Of a stretch of 14,632 bases of DNA, positions 1-7,009 are shown piece after piece. The notes below the pieces were generated by a model, which saw only the letters and a list, made by a program, of their open reading frames with translations, was not told the DNA's origin and made no database searches. This stretch comes from CAYVKY01 sp964452115 (GTDB lineage: Bacteria > Bacteroidota > Ignavibacteria > Tepidaquicellales > Tepidaquicellaceae): assembly GCA_964452115.1 (NCBI GenBank), contig CAYVKY010000050.1, positions 1-14,632 of the forward strand, written 5' to 3'. Within the stretch, counting starts at the first letter, position 1. The number at the start of each line of letters is the position of its first letter. Made by a program: the position numbers and the translations under genes.

Positions 1-46
1 TCGTGATTCAGTATGTGTTTTGTAATCAGCTATTATTCTTTTAATA

Positions 47-418
47 TTGTCAATCCTGATTTTTTCAGGTTACCTGTCTGCGCAAATGAAAAACGACTCT
101 GCTTACACTTATCAGGCGCTGCGCACAAAATTGCTGCAGGATACATCAATTACTGTTCATAAAAATAAACCGACTGCATTTAATACAAAGCGCGATTTCG
201 TGAAAATCGGCGGGCTTGGTATTGTGATTGCAGGCACCGCGGCGGCAACAATTAAATTCAAAAAAATTTCAAATGATGCTTACGACAATTATGTCAATTC
301 AACGTCGCAGACTGAGCTGGATAAATCGAACCGTTATGACAAATATGCAATGATTTCGCTATTAGTGATGGAGGCTGCATTCGCCTATACGGTTTACCTA
401 TTATTCTTCGATAAGTGA
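47..418 (+). CDS. Small signal-peptide/membrane protein of unknown function
   Basis: Not recognised as a named family. The N-terminus is hydrophobic and ends in a plausible signal-peptidase site (SGYLSA before Q). A second hydrophobic stretch lies at residues about 50-68 and a third at about 102-120, so the mature protein is probably membrane-associated. Between the last two sits a segment with AYDNY and RYDKY motifs. This resembles the helical linker I associate with Bacteroidota/Chlorobi envelope proteins (DUF5683-like), but that is only an impression. The start is uncertain: TTG at 47 is the first usual start codon after the in-frame stop at 23-25, yet the hydrophobic core continues upstream of it (AIILLILSI) with no ATG in frame. 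Either an unusual start or a frameshift near bases 13-45 is possible. The gene converges on the transporter gene and overlaps its 3' end by 18 bp. Confidence 0.55.
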   Translation: MSILIFSGYLSAQMKNDSAYTYQALRTKLLQDTSITVHKNKPTAFNTKRDFVKIGGLGIVIAGTAAATIKFKKISNDAYDNYVNSTSQTELDKSNRYDKYAMISLLVMEAAFAYTVYLLFFDK

Positions 419-1327
419 TTTCCGTCCACCGAGTTTCGGCGAGAGATAGAAACTGTGGAATAAAATCGCAAATATGATTATCAACCCCCCTCCGATAGCC
501 CCTGCAGACGGCACTTCTCCGATTCCCGCAAACACCCATACAGGGTTGAACACCGCTTCGAGCGTCGCAAAAATCATTGATTCGGTTGCCGATACGTATT
601 TAATTCCCTCATTAAAAATATAATAACTTATTCCAATCTGTACCACACCCATATAAATCAATATTAATGAATCCGTGAGTGAAAGTGCCAGACTGTTAAA
701 AACAACCGGAAAACAGACGATTGCAACAAGGAAATTCCCCATAATAATATTCCCGATTGTATTCTCGGAGCCGTGAAGCTGCTTTTTCCATTTCAGGAAA
801 AGCGAAAAGAGTGCAAAACATATTCCCGCCAGAATTGCAATCAGGTTCCCTTTCATATCTCCGGGTTCGAGTTTTCCCGAGAAGAAAAGCGCCATTCCAC
901 ACAGCGTAATAACAATCGTAATTAAATCGCTCAGTTTAAATTTCTTCTTAAGAAAAAGCGGCTCTAAAAAAAGCAGATAAACAGGCGCTGTGAACTGAAG
1001 GAATATTACATTTGCAGATTTTGTAAGCCGGTTTGCAACTATAAATGAAATCATCAGTCCTGCATAAGAAATCCAGCAAAGAATAGATATTTTATCCTTG
1101 TCAATTGTAATTTTCTTTTCACGGATTAAAACTATTACGGATACCGTGATTGCTGCTATGAGCGAGCGGTAAAATGCAATTTGGAACTGTCCTGTTGAAA
1201 GAATTTTTATGAACAGTCCGCTCGTGCTCCATAGAAATGCAGTAAAAGCAATTATGATTAATCCTTTTCTGTGCGGAGGGATTTTTGATTTTGCGGAATT
1301 AAATTTATTCGCTGCTGACTTCCTCAT
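401..1327 (-). CDS. EamA-family (DMT superfamily) membrane transporter
   Basis: Predicted inner-membrane permease of the drug/metabolite transporter superfamily; the substrate cannot be told from sequence. From the ATG at 1327 the protein is 308 aa, the usual length for a ten-helix protein with two EamA repeats (residues about 22-150 and 160-290). A short basic, hydrophilic N-terminus (MRKSAANK) precedes the first helix, which carries the family-like FLWSTSGLFIKI stretch. The second half ends with helices around GISYYIFNEG and EAVFNPVWVF, typical of the family. I chose ATG 1327 over the in-frame TTG at 1336 because ATG is the stronger start and nothing conserved lies between them. The start lies inside the 3' end of the amidohydrolase-like gene (23-bp overlap), so translation is probably coupled. 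It is the last gene of the queA-led operon. An exporter beside a hydrolase-like protein is suggestive, but no link is shown. Confidence 0.85.
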   Translation of the reverse strand: MRKSAANKFNSAKSKIPPHRKGLIIIAFTAFLWSTSGLFIKILSTGQFQIAFYRSLIAAITVSVIVLIREKKITIDKDKISILCWISYAGLMISFIVANRLTKSANVIFLQFTAPVYLLFLEPLFLKKKFKLSDLITIVITLCGMALFFSGKLEPGDMKGNLIAILAGICFALFSLFLKWKKQLHGSENTIGNIIMGNFLVAIVCFPVVFNSLALSLTDSLILIYMGVVQIGISYYIFNEGIKYVSATESMIFATLEAVFNPVWVFAGIGEVPSAGAIGGGLIIIFAILFHSFYLSPKLGGRKSLIEE

Positions 1328-3182
1328 CAAAGCCAAATTTCATTTTTCCTTTTTTAAATACAACTTTTTCAGGTTCCTTTGAAGAAGCAGGCTTCACGCT
1401 TGATTTTGCAGACGGCAAATTATTTTCATCTTCCGGTAATATTTCTTCCGAAATGCTTTCACCTGTGGAGTCATCAAAAAATATTTTGCGTGAAGGAGAT
1501 TTTGAACTTTTTCTTATTGTTTCCTGTGACATTTTCCCGTCATTTGTTTGAGACTGTATTTTCATATCATAATCCGAATACAGATAGTCCAACTCAAACC
1601 CCGAATCAAAATCTTTAATTTCGCTGATATTATTCTGCAGATCGTTCAGCCAGTTTTGTTCTTCAACTGTAATTTCATCCCACGGTGTCTGGCTTTGTAT
1701 AAGCCCTGACTTCTGAGTTCCGATAATTCTGAAATCGCTGTCAACACCCGACGCACCGTCTGAATAAACATTTTCCTCGCCCTGCGGCGGCGGTATGTAA
1801 TTCACGGGAGAGGTTCTGCTGTCCAGCCCGAGTGAGAATTCCCTCACTCTTTCTCTCATCTGCGATTTTTCCTTGAACTCAAAATACTTTCCCACTTCAA
1901 ATATCTTGCCTGATATATATTTATAAAGGTTTTGCGTTTCATTAAAATCCGAGAACTTGCTTTCGTAATCCTTCACAATCATTTCGCCTCTGAATATGAC
2001 GTCTGATATATCTTTTTCATCAAGATTTTCAATAATAAATTCCGAAATTTTTTCTGAGTTTAATTCGGGAATATTAATGAAATTTCTTATATCTGTTAAA
2101 TCAAAAAACAGCAGGTTTGCAATTTTATTTTTTTCTATTGTGCCGTATATGTTTGAAATACCGAATATGCCGGAAGGATTAACCGTTATCATTTTCAGAA
2201 AATCTTCGGCGCTTTCATTCATCGCTTTTGTCGTGTTGTAAAGCAGTTTCATTTCCCTGAAAACACTCGACCCCATAATTCCCGTGCCGATTGATATATT
2301 GAAATTTCTGCTCAGGAACATTTCATAATCCACGGATTTTCTGGATAATCTGTATATATCTGACGGGCAGAAAATCAAATTTACTTTTTTATCTTCAAGG
2401 ATTGGAACTTCATCCATCGAAAGGTACACCGGATTTGACAATATCAGGTACTGCGATAACAAATCGTTGTCAAGAAGTACCTTAATAAATGATTTTCCGA
2501 AAAGGTTTCTGAAAAGGTCAATGCTGTTTGCAGTCTGAAGCACTTCAATAAGAGCGCGCTTGTTTCCCCTGTTGAGAGTTTTTTTCAGCGAATTCAAAGA
2601 GTAATTGTTCAGATCGTCTTCCTCGCGAAGCCCGATGCAGTGGAACTTATTAAGCCCGAGGCAGTAGTCGCTGATATATTCATCATACACCGTGAATATC
2701 ATATCGGGTTTATTTTTAATCTGGCTCAGAGCGTTCGATTTTATAAGGTCACCCGAAATGAAATCCGAAGTTTCATTAATAAATGTTTCGCCGTTAACGA
2801 GCGAATTTGCATAAGACAGTAAATGAAGCGTCAGTAAATCATTCTGATTCTTTGAATCTTTGAAATATTTTTCGAGCAGGCGGACGGGAATGTTCGCCTT
2901 AATATTATCATAAAGATTTCTTTTCAGAAAAAATTTCGAAATAAAATACGAAGTGTTTTTGTGAGAGTTTAAAAAAGTCGGAATGATAAGTTTATTTGAT
3001 GCATCAATAATATTGACTTCGGGGAATTTTGCCCTGATAATTTCATCCGATGATAACTCGGCATAATAATCAACATCAAATATCTTATTGCCTTTAAGGA
3101 TGATGTTAAAATATCCGGCATACCCGTTGTTATCAAGGGTAAGTACCAAACCGTTTTTAATGACGCTGAATAAATTCTGCAT
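1305..3182 (-). CDS. Amidohydrolase-like protein, likely catalytically dead, with long disordered tail
   Basis: Residues 1-430 follow the layout of the metal-dependent amidohydrolase superfamily (chlorohydrolase/SAH-deaminase branch). There is an N-terminal beta-sandwich part (FNIILKGNKIFDVDY), then PTFLNSHKN where the family has PGFVNxHTH, then a barrel, then a returning sandwich (GTIEKNKIANLLFFDL, VIFRGEMIVKD). The usual metal ligands are not where expected: HxH is H74-K75-N76; the beta-5 His region reads LQTANS (215-220); the beta-6 His region reads LSNPVYL (248-254); and the beta-8 Asp motif LGTD reads IGTG (298-301). CPSD (272-275) and FREMKLL (308-314) keep the scaffold. Residues about 440-625 are polar, Ser/Glu/Lys-rich and probably disordered, ending in a basic-acidic motif (KKGKMKFGFDEEVSSE). 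I infer a non-catalytic or re-purposed protein, cytoplasmic, with no signal peptide. It starts 7 bp after the glycosylasparaginase gene and overlaps the transporter gene. Confidence 0.75.
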   Translation of the reverse strand: MQNLFSVIKNGLVLTLDNNGYAGYFNIILKGNKIFDVDYYAELSSDEIIRAKFPEVNIIDASNKLIIPTFLNSHKNTSYFISKFFLKRNLYDNIKANIPVRLLEKYFKDSKNQNDLLTLHLLSYANSLVNGETFINETSDFISGDLIKSNALSQIKNKPDMIFTVYDEYISDYCLGLNKFHCIGLREEDDLNNYSLNSLKKTLNRGNKRALIEVLQTANSIDLFRNLFGKSFIKVLLDNDLLSQYLILSNPVYLSMDEVPILEDKKVNLIFCPSDIYRLSRKSVDYEMFLSRNFNISIGTGIMGSSVFREMKLLYNTTKAMNESAEDFLKMITVNPSGIFGISNIYGTIEKNKIANLLFFDLTDIRNFINIPELNSEKISEFIIENLDEKDISDVIFRGEMIVKDYESKFSDFNETQNLYKYISGKIFEVGKYFEFKEKSQMRERVREFSLGLDSRTSPVNYIPPPQGEENVYSDGASGVDSDFRIIGTQKSGLIQSQTPWDEITVEEQNWLNDLQNNISEIKDFDSGFELDYLYSDYDMKIQSQTNDGKMSQETIRKSSKSPSRKIFFDDSTGESISEEILPEDENNLPSAKSSVKPASSKEPEKVVFKKGKMKFGFDEEVSSE

Positions 3183-3189
3183 TTTACAA

Positions 3190-4140
3190 TTATAGATCTT
3201 CTATAATATACTTTTCATCAATTAAAAATTCACTATCAAAGAGAGTATTGATATTGTTTTGCATCACTGCATACTGAAATCCTTCACGAATACTGAATGC
3301 TCCGGTTTCGCCTTCTTTGTTCATTGCAACAAATGCAACCTGATACAGGTGATCTCTGTTTTTTGAAGAAAGCAGATTCAGTTTATAAACTTTTTCGCAG
3401 GCTTTTTTGCACGCATCTTGCGGTGAAACGCCCTGCCTCATCAGTTCCACAATATAAAAACTTCCGCAGGCGCGCACACATTCTTCGCCTCTGCCTGTGC
3501 AGGCTGCTGCTCCCGCTTCGGCATCGGTATAGAGTCCTGCACCGATAATCGGTGAATCGCCCACCCTGCCGTGAAGTTTCCATGCAAGTCCGCTTGTAGT
3601 GCATCCGGAAGTCAGATTGCCGAATGAATCCATTGCAACCATTCCGATTGTATCGTGTAATTCATTATAATTTTTTTTGCTTGCGGGCAGGCTGTAGTCG
3701 TCCGTATGAATTTCCTGAGCACCTTCGCCGCCCTGCGATTTCCATTCGATATATTTCTGAAGTGAATATTCAGTAAGAAGAAGTTCCGGTTCGAAGCCTT
3801 TACGAATTGCAAATGTAAATGCGCCGTCGCCTGAAAGTATTGTGTGCTCGGTATCTTCGAGTATGATACGGGCAAGTTTAATCGGATTTTTAATATGTTC
3901 CACTCCTATCACCGAGCCGATGCGCGCTTTCCAGTCCATCAGTGCCGCATCAAGCGTAACGCGTCCTTCGTTATCCGGAAGTCCGCCGAAGCCGACGCTG
4001 TGTACATCCGGGTCGTTTTCCGTGACCATAAGTCCTTTTTCTATTGCATCAAGAGAATTTGCACCTTTCATTAAATTTTTATACGCTTCTGTATTCGCAG
4101 CAAGCCCGTGATTCCAGGTGGATATTACAACAGGTTTCAT
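3190..4140 (-). CDS. Glycosylasparaginase-family Ntn hydrolase (N4-(beta-N-acetylglucosaminyl)-L-asparaginase)
   Basis: Predicted Ntn hydrolase of family T2, which cleaves the GlcNAc-Asn bond of glycoasparagine or related L-asparagine or beta-aspartyl substrates. The precursor self-cleaves before a Thr that becomes the nucleophile. The match to remembered Flavobacterium glycosylasparaginase is close: STWNHGLAAN at 7-16, VTLDAALMD at 61-69, EHIKNPI at 81-87, cleavage site HDTIGMVAMD with T164 as nucleophile, GRVGDSPIIGAGLYTD at 191-206 (R192 and D195 as substrate-binding residues), and TGRGEE at 215-220. Length (316 aa) fits the catalytic domain alone. Unlike the periplasmic Flavobacterium enzyme it has no signal peptide: the coding sequence starts straight into the first strand. 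The ATG at 4140 is 2 bp from the ispD stop, so it belongs to the queA-ispD operon. A plain L-asparaginase or isoaspartyl peptidase activity remains possible. Confidence 0.9.
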   Translation of the reverse strand: MKPVVISTWNHGLAANTEAYKNLMKGANSLDAIEKGLMVTENDPDVHSVGFGGLPDNEGRVTLDAALMDWKARIGSVIGVEHIKNPIKLARIILEDTEHTILSGDGAFTFAIRKGFEPELLLTEYSLQKYIEWKSQGGEGAQEIHTDDYSLPASKKNYNELHDTIGMVAMDSFGNLTSGCTTSGLAWKLHGRVGDSPIIGAGLYTDAEAGAAACTGRGEECVRACGSFYIVELMRQGVSPQDACKKACEKVYKLNLLSSKNRDHLYQVAFVAMNKEGETGAFSIREGFQYAVMQNNINTLFDSEFLIDEKYIIEDL

Positions 4141-4142
4141 TT

Positions 4143-4811
4143 TTAAATCTTAAAATATTTTAAATCTTTTTTGTGTGTTATTTTGATATTTGAATCTTCG
4201 CCATCGGTAATGCGGACTTTGTGTCCCGCATATTCAACAATTGAAGATTCATCCGTGAAAATGTTTTTTTTGCCTGAAATTTTTTCATAAGAATTTTTCA
4301 GGATACTGTATCTGAATATCTGAGGTGTCTGTGCAAGATATAAATTTTCTCTCGGAATTGTTTTCAGCACATTTCCGCTTTTTCCGAGTTTAATAGTGTC
4401 ATTTATTTTCAGGCAAGGAAGCGCGCTGCCGTATTTTTCCGCAGCAGCCATCAGTTCTTTGATTTTTTTGACGGTAATAAAAGGCCTTGCAGCATCGTGT
4501 ATAATCACAAAATCATTTTTCCCGCAGTCAATCGAATCGAATGCATTTTTCACAGACTGCTGGCGCGATTTGCCGCCTTCAACAACAAATACGGGAATTT
4601 TTGCGTCAAGTTTTAATAAAATATTTTTAATCAGAGCCATCGAATCCTTGCCGGCAGCAATAGTGACGGATGAAATATCTTTTATACCGGAAAATTTTTC
4701 AATTGTATAAAGCAGTATTTCTTTCCCGTCAACTTTTATATACTGTTTTGGAGTTTTAGAGGCAAATCTTTTTCCGCTTCCTGCTGATGGTATGATTAAA
4801 TGGAATTTCAT
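4143..4811 (-). CDS. ispD: 2-C-methyl-D-erythritol 4-phosphate cytidylyltransferase
   Basis: Converts MEP plus CTP to CDP-methylerythritol, the third step of the non-mevalonate isoprenoid pathway, in the cytoplasm. The 222-aa length is standard. Visible family motifs are the CTP-binding loop PSAGSGKRF with PKQY (residues 8-24, conserved lysines K14 and K22), IHDAARPFI (104-112, with the D106 and R109 that contact substrate), INDTIK (136-141), AQTPQIFR (160-167), FTDESSIVE (185-193) and DSNIKIT (206-212, with K210). The loop starts PSAG where many relatives have AAAG, a minor variation. It lies 5 bp after queA and 2 bp before the glycosylasparaginase gene, so it is surely co-transcribed. No ispF is attached or adjacent, although fusions or pairs are common elsewhere. 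Confidence 0.95.
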   Translation of the reverse strand: MKFHLIIPSAGSGKRFASKTPKQYIKVDGKEILLYTIEKFSGIKDISSVTIAAGKDSMALIKNILLKLDAKIPVFVVEGGKSRQQSVKNAFDSIDCGKNDFVIIHDAARPFITVKKIKELMAAAEKYGSALPCLKINDTIKLGKSGNVLKTIPRENLYLAQTPQIFRYSILKNSYEKISGKKNIFTDESSIVEYAGHKVRITDGEDSNIKITHKKDLKYFKI

Positions 4812-4816
4812 AACAT

Positions 4817-5851
4817 TTACATGATAATCATTGCATCGCCGTATGCAAGGAATTTATATTTCTCTTTTATTGCTTTCTTATATGCCTTCATCACAAGATC
4901 TCTGTCAGCCATTGAGCAGGCAAGCATCAGATGCGTGCTTTGCGGCTGATGGAAATTTGTTATGAGCTTATTGACAACGCTTAATGCCTGAGGGGGATGA
5001 ATGAACTTGTCAGTCCATCCTTTATTAGGTCTTACACGTTTGCCTGTCAGAAGGCTTGATTCCAGGGCTCTGGCAACCGAAGTACCGACTGCAATAATAT
5101 TTTTTTTCCTGTCGATAGCCTGATTTATCACTGAAGCATTTCCGCTGCTGATTTCGAAATATTCGGAATCCATTCTGTGCTTTGACAGGTCTTCCACTTC
5201 TACGTTGCGGAATGTGCCGAGTCCGATATGCATCGTTACGTATGCAATTTTAATACCTTTGGTTTCGATTTTTTTAAGAAGTTCTTTTGTAAAATGAGCT
5301 CCTGCAGCGGGCGCTGCAACCGAACCTACATTCTTTGCAAATATTGTCTGATAATATTCTTTGTCGCTGTTATCGCTTTCACGTTTTATATAAGGAGGGA
5401 GAGGAGTTTTTCCGAATTTTTCAATTTGTTTTTTGAAATCTTCAGTTGAAGTAAATCTCACGATTCGTCCTCTTGATGTAGTGTTATCAATTATTTCGCA
5501 GTACATATTTTTATTAAAAAATATCCTGTTTCCGATTCTGACCTTTCTTGCAGGGTCAACAACTACATCCCAGATATTTTCCTTATCTGAAAGCAGTCTT
5601 AAAAGAAACACCTCAATTTTTGCTTTTGTTTTTTCTTTAGTGCCAAAAAGCCTGGAAGGAAAAACTTTTGAATCATTCAATACCAGTACATCACCTTCAT
5701 TCAAATAATCTATCACATTTTTGAATTTTCTCGATTCAATTGTCTGATTTTGCGAATCCACAACCATCAATTTGCACGCATCACGTGGAACTTTCGGACT
5801 TTTTGCAATTAAATTTTTGGGGAAAGGATATTTAAACTGTGACAATTTCAT
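4817..5851 (-). CDS. queA: tRNA preQ1(34) S-adenosylmethionine ribosyltransferase-isomerase
   Basis: Transfers and isomerises the ribose of S-adenosylmethionine onto preQ1 at the wobble base of GUN-anticodon tRNAs, giving epoxyqueuosine. From ATG 5851 it is 344 aa, the family norm, and begins MKLSQFKYPFPKNLIA as expected. Motifs in that numbering are KTPLPPYIKR (148-157), YQTIFAK (167-173), VAAPAAGAHFT (178-188), MHIGLGTFR (207-215), KHRMDSEYFEI (224-234), AVGTSVARALES (254-265) and ITNFHQPQST (297-306). A longer frame opens at a TTG (5887). I reject it because the extra 12 residues are not family-like and because GGACGGAG lies immediately upstream of ATG 5851 as a ribosome-binding site. It is the first gene of the leftward operon. 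No other queuosine gene is in the window. Confidence 0.95.
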   Translation of the reverse strand: MKLSQFKYPFPKNLIAKSPKVPRDACKLMVVDSQNQTIESRKFKNVIDYLNEGDVLVLNDSKVFPSRLFGTKEKTKAKIEVFLLRLLSDKENIWDVVVDPARKVRIGNRIFFNKNMYCEIIDNTTSRGRIVRFTSTEDFKKQIEKFGKTPLPPYIKRESDNSDKEYYQTIFAKNVGSVAAPAAGAHFTKELLKKIETKGIKIAYVTMHIGLGTFRNVEVEDLSKHRMDSEYFEISSGNASVINQAIDRKKNIIAVGTSVARALESSLLTGKRVRPNKGWTDKFIHPPQALSVVNKLITNFHQPQSTHLMLACSMADRDLVMKAYKKAIKEKYKFLAYGDAMIIM

Positions 5852-5912
5852 CTCCGTCCAGTTACTGAATATTGATGTTTTTTGCAATTTTTTTAGTATT
5901 AAATTTTAAATG

Positions 5913-5925
5913 GGTATAAAATACC
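5913..5925. repeat. Short perfect inverted repeat GGTAT-AAA-ATACC upstream of queA
   Basis: Two 5-base arms are perfectly complementary around AAA. The site lies about 62-74 bp upstream of the queA start, where an operator or the 5' end of the leader could be. It may equally be chance in A+T-rich DNA. The regulator is unknown. Confidence 0.3.
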
Positions 5926-6072
5926 TCATCAAATCAGTGAAAACAATCCAATTATTTGGTATATTTCCGAAAATTTCAAATACTTATAATACCATTCCAA
6001 GCCGGAGCTCAGGAAGGAGACCATATATCTGTTATTATAGCTATTTATTCTCATTCCTAAGCTGCGGGGACC

Positions 6073-6112
6073 TGCAAAAACGCTCCCAAGCTCCTCGTGC
6101 CGCGCTCGGGCA
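6073..6112 (+). repeat. Copy A of a G+C-rich interspersed palindromic repeat
   Basis: Bases 6073-6100 match the reverse strand of 13355-13382 at 25 of 28 positions (shared core TCCCAAGC and CCTCGTGC). Copy A continues into a small stem-loop, TGCC (6098-6101) pairing with GGCA (6109-6112), where the other copy has a perfect palindrome. The local base composition differs sharply from the surrounding A+T-rich intergenic DNA. It looks like a REP/MITE-like intergenic element, partly decayed. Confidence 0.65.
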
Positions 6113-6177
6113 TCGGCAATCAAAATAAAATGCAAGTTTTCCGGTACATTATATTACATTGTAATTGTACTAAAATT

Positions 6178-6206
6178 TTGATAAATTATTTGTTAATATT
6201 TTTAAT
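6178..6206 (+). promoter_or_regulatory. Candidate sigma-70-type promoter for cmk-rpsA
   Basis: TTGATA (6178-6183) and TTTAAT (6201-6206) are separated by 17 bp. Each matches five of six bases of the E. coli consensus, and the site lies about 27 bp upstream of the cmk ATG. A weaker overlapping pair (TTGTAA / TAAATT, also 17-bp spacing) lies just upstream. A+T-rich DNA yields such matches by chance, and the host's promoter consensus is not known. Confidence 0.4.
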
Positions 6207-6233
6207 GTAATTTCGTTCAGCATTAATTATTTA

Positions 6234-6902
6234 ATGGAAAATAAAATTATAGTAGCAATTGATGGTCCGTCAGGTACAGGTAAAAGTACGACTGCAAAAC
6301 TTCTGGCACATAAACTTGGGATACCTTACATAGACAGCGGTGCATATTACAGAGCGATTACGTATCTGATAATTAGAAACAAGATTAAACCTAACGAAAC
6401 AAAAAAAATTGAAGATATTTCGAATGCCTGCAATCTGAAATTCAAGAATGAATCGGTTTTACTGAACGGCAGGGATATAACAGCGGACATAAGATCAATC
6501 GAAGTTACGAACAAAGTATCAAGCGTCAGCAAGATAAAGCAGGTGAGGAACGTTGTGAATGAGAAACTGAGAAATTTTGCAAAGGAAAACGGTGTTGTAA
6601 TGGATGGCAGGGATATTGCAACAGTTGTATTCCCCGATGCTACATTCAAATTTTATATGATGTGTGATATGAAAGTCAGAGCCGCAAGAAGGCGTCAGGA
6701 CTTTCTGGATGACGGGCAGAGAATACCAATGAATAAAGTGATGCTGGAGCTTCAGAAGCGTGATGAAGTGGATACAAAAAGAGAAGAAGCACCGTTAAAA
6801 AAACATAAAGACGCCATTGAAGTTGACACGACGAATATGATAATTGAAGAGCAAGTCGACTTTTTATATAAAAGAATTATCGGCGCCGAAAACGAATTTT
6901 AA
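6234..6902 (+). CDS. cmk: Cytidylate (CMP/dCMP) kinase
   Basis: Phosphorylates CMP and dCMP with ATP in the cytoplasm for nucleotide supply. The 222-aa length is typical of the short bacterial enzyme. The P-loop is AIDGPSGTGKST (residues 8-19). IDSGAYYRA (33-41) is the family's substrate-side motif. VMDGRDIATVVFPDA (122-136) carries the conserved GRD. RRRQD (152-156) and RDEVDTKREEAPL (176-188) form the lid and CMP-contact region. No Shine-Dalgarno sequence precedes the ATG; the leader is A+T-rich. rpsA follows after 107 bp with no terminator seen between them. The cmk-rpsA pairing is widely conserved in bacteria and supports both calls. Confidence 0.97.
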   Translation: MENKIIVAIDGPSGTGKSTTAKLLAHKLGIPYIDSGAYYRAITYLIIRNKIKPNETKKIEDISNACNLKFKNESVLLNGRDITADIRSIEVTNKVSSVSKIKQVRNVVNEKLRNFAKENGVVMDGRDIATVVFPDATFKFYMMCDMKVRAARRRQDFLDDGQRIPMNKVMLELQKRDEVDTKREEAPLKKHKDAIEVDTTNMIIEEQVDFLYKRIIGAENEF

Positions 6903-6907
6903 AATCC

Positions 6908-6945
6908 AGCCGCGGAATCAATCTGAATAACAAAAGCCGCGGAAT
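6908..6945 (+). repeat. Pair of 11-bp direct repeats upstream of rpsA
   Basis: AGCCGCGGAAT occurs exactly at 6908-6918 and again at 6935-6945, 27 bp apart, in the cmk-rpsA spacer. Each carries the self-complementary CCGCGG, so the two copies could also pair with each other (6-bp stem, 21-nt loop). They stand out as G+C-rich islands in A+T-rich DNA. A role in the rpsA leader, such as S1 autoregulation, is only a possibility. Confidence 0.5.
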
Positions 6946-7009
6946 TTATAAAAACATAAACAAACTCAGATATTCGCATTTAGTATCTGTGGTTTTAAAG
7001 GAAAAATAA

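Larger units (their letters stand above)
5852..6233. other. Divergent intergenic region between queA and cmk
   Basis: This 382-bp stretch has no believable gene; the short frames inside it lack any family-like sequence. It holds the untranslated leader of the queA operon (left), a small inverted repeat GGTAT-AAA-ATACC at 5913-5925, a G+C-rich repeat copy around 6056-6115 that stands out from A+T-rich flanks, and a plausible cmk promoter near 6178-6206. Both flanking operons must start here or nearby. Confidence 0.8.

Noticed and set aside
3842..4111. Two overlapping forward frames opposite the glycosylasparaginase gene
   Set aside because: They are shadows of a well-conserved gene; Cys/Ser/Pro/Phe-rich with no recognisable domain.
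5852..5887. An N-terminal extension of QueA from TTG 5887
   Set aside because: The 12 extra residues are not family-like, and a ribosome-binding site sits right before ATG 5851.
5852..5960. A preQ1 riboswitch in the queA leader
   Set aside because: The leader (minus strand) has a small GGTAT/ATACC stem and an A-rich stretch, but I cannot find the preQ1-I stem with its C-rich partner followed by the conserved A-rich tail.
5910..6135. Two short open frames on opposite strands between queA and cmk
   Set aside because: They run through the repeat copy, have no family-like sequence and overlap each other; they look like chance frames.
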